Source: Ramularia collo-cygni (Eukaryota; Ascomycota; Dothideomycetes; Mycosphaerellales; Mycosphaerellaceae). Taken from it: a DNA stretch of 64,000 nucleotides. The stretch's first letter is position 1. Each line of letters opens with the position of its first letter. The position numbers and the translations under genes were made by a program. Below are positions 63,344 through 64,000 of this stretch, piece after piece. The stretch lies in NCBI RefSeq assembly GCF_900074925.1, contig NW_019716272.1:124001-188000 (forward strand), given 5' to 3'. The notes below the pieces were generated by a model. That model searched no databases, was not told the DNA's origin, and saw only the letters and a program-made list of their open reading frames with translations.

Positions 63344-64000
63344 ATGGCCGAATCCGCACCGCCCGAGCAGCAGGGTGCACCGCCGCCGGCACAGGAAGGA
63401 CCACCATCACAGGATGGAGCACCACAACAAGGACAAGCACCCACAGGACCCGGCCAGATCCAATTCCAATTCCCTCCCGGCGCACCCCAACCCTCACCGG
63501 AACAACTGCGCGCGATGCAGCAGCAACTGGCGGCCGAGGCGGAGAAGGCGGGACTGACCATTCCTCAATATATTGAACGACTCAAGGAACAAATGGCAGC
63601 TCATCAACAACGACAAGCCCAAGCACAACAACAGCAGCAGGCGCAGGCGCAACAATCCGCACAGCCGGGTCAGCAAGTTCCCATTGCTCCCGGTCCACCC
63701 AAACCAGAAGCGCTCGCCCTCGCTGCCTTTCTTCAATCCTCCGCCGCCAACCTCAAACCCCGTACCTGCATCTTTCAAGAGAAGCGCAAGGACATGTTCA
63801 AGGTCAAACGAGCGATCCGTGCCCTGCATTCCGACGCCTACAAGAAGGCACGTGCGAAGAATCCGCTGCTACCGGAAGTAAACGATCGCGTAACGGCGGA
63901 GAACACATTCAAGCTACTGCCATTGTCGATGCTGGCGTTGCGGGTGGAAAAGATTGATCCACACGAGGGACACGACCACGGAAAGAAGAAGCGGACAAAG
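63344..64000 (+). CDS. SEC62: Translocation protein Sec62 (partial, 5' part)
   Basis: The frame starts MAESAPPEQQGAPPPAQEG and is open to the right edge (219 residues visible). A Pro/Gln-rich leader and QQLAAEAEKAGLTIPQYIER precede the conserved Sec62 N-terminal domain: ALALAAFLQSSAANLKPRTC, IFQEKRKDMFKVKRAIRALH, then ENTFKLLPLSMLALRVEKID and a His/Lys-rich end (HEGHDHGKKKR). Sec62 is the ER membrane subunit of the post-translational translocon with Sec63. The two transmembrane helices lie beyond the window. Confidence 0.92.
   Translation, partial: MAESAPPEQQGAPPPAQEGPPSQDGAPQQGQAPTGPGQIQFQFPPGAPQPSPEQLRAMQQQLAAEAEKAGLTIPQYIERLKEQMAAHQQRQAQAQQQQQAQAQQSAQPGQQVPIAPGPPKPEALALAAFLQSSAANLKPRTCIFQEKRKDMFKVKRAIRALHSDAYKKARAKNPLLPEVNDRVTAENTFKLLPLSMLALRVEKIDPHEGHDHGKKKRTK

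Noticed and set aside
1..64000. tRNA, rRNA and CRISPR features
   Set aside because: Looking for B-box-like GTTCRA words in a tRNA context, rRNA cores and regular short spaced repeats gave nothing convincing by eye.

Overview
The window is nuclear DNA from a filamentous ascomycete (Pezizomycotina). A Dothideomycete of the Mycosphaerellales/Capnodiales kind is my best guess; this is an inference from gene style, not a search result. Genes are compact, lie on both strands, and carry short GT-AG introns of about 48-65 nt. Many products are fungal types: an APSES/ankyrin cell-cycle factor, Cds1, a Rad26/ATRIP protein, an Osh1-type oxysterol-binding protein, Sec62 and a serine incorporator. Isolated N bases mark unresolved sites in the assembly.

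Layout. (1) 1-16260 is ordinary gene-dense sequence: the tail of a secreted-type protein, a Dabb protein, an MFS transporter, a DUF952 protein, a MIF-domain protein, a four-helix membrane protein, two hypothetical genes, an Mbp1-like factor divergent from an LYR protein, and a spermidine-acetyltransferase-like GNAT. (2) 16261-44900 is an accessory island. It holds orphan coiled-coil and acidic-repeat genes, one SNF2-like helicase, several pseudogenes, duplicated gene fragments, at least six copies of a small inverted-repeat transposon, other dispersed repeats, an AT-rich block and a short interstitial telomere-type repeat. (3) 44971-64000 is core sequence again: serine incorporator, hypothetical gene, CDS1 divergent from RAD26/ATRIP, hypothetical gene, OSH1-like, zinc-finger regulator, L-2-hydroxyglutarate dehydrogenase divergent from SEC62. 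One transposon copy here is intact and has a clean 8-bp target duplication.

The island is the interesting part. Two of its genes (start codons at 23080 and 41890) share an N-terminal module, an intron at the same place, and about 110 bp of upstream DNA that includes a CGG-N6-CCG palindrome of the Zn2Cys6 type. Decayed copies of an orphan gene and of the helicase lie near 44.0-44.7 kb, at the far end of the island. A 2.2-kb orphan gene on the minus strand (37817-40037) is riddled with nonsense codons, nearly all TAG, which fits C-to-T mutation of the RIP type. The small transposon has 20-bp termini and an 8-bp duplication fitting the hAT superfamily. Together these read as a duplication-rich, RIP-affected, possibly former subtelomeric segment that carries its own small gene family.

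Gene models below were spliced by eye. Exon limits are given so that they can be tested against RNA data.
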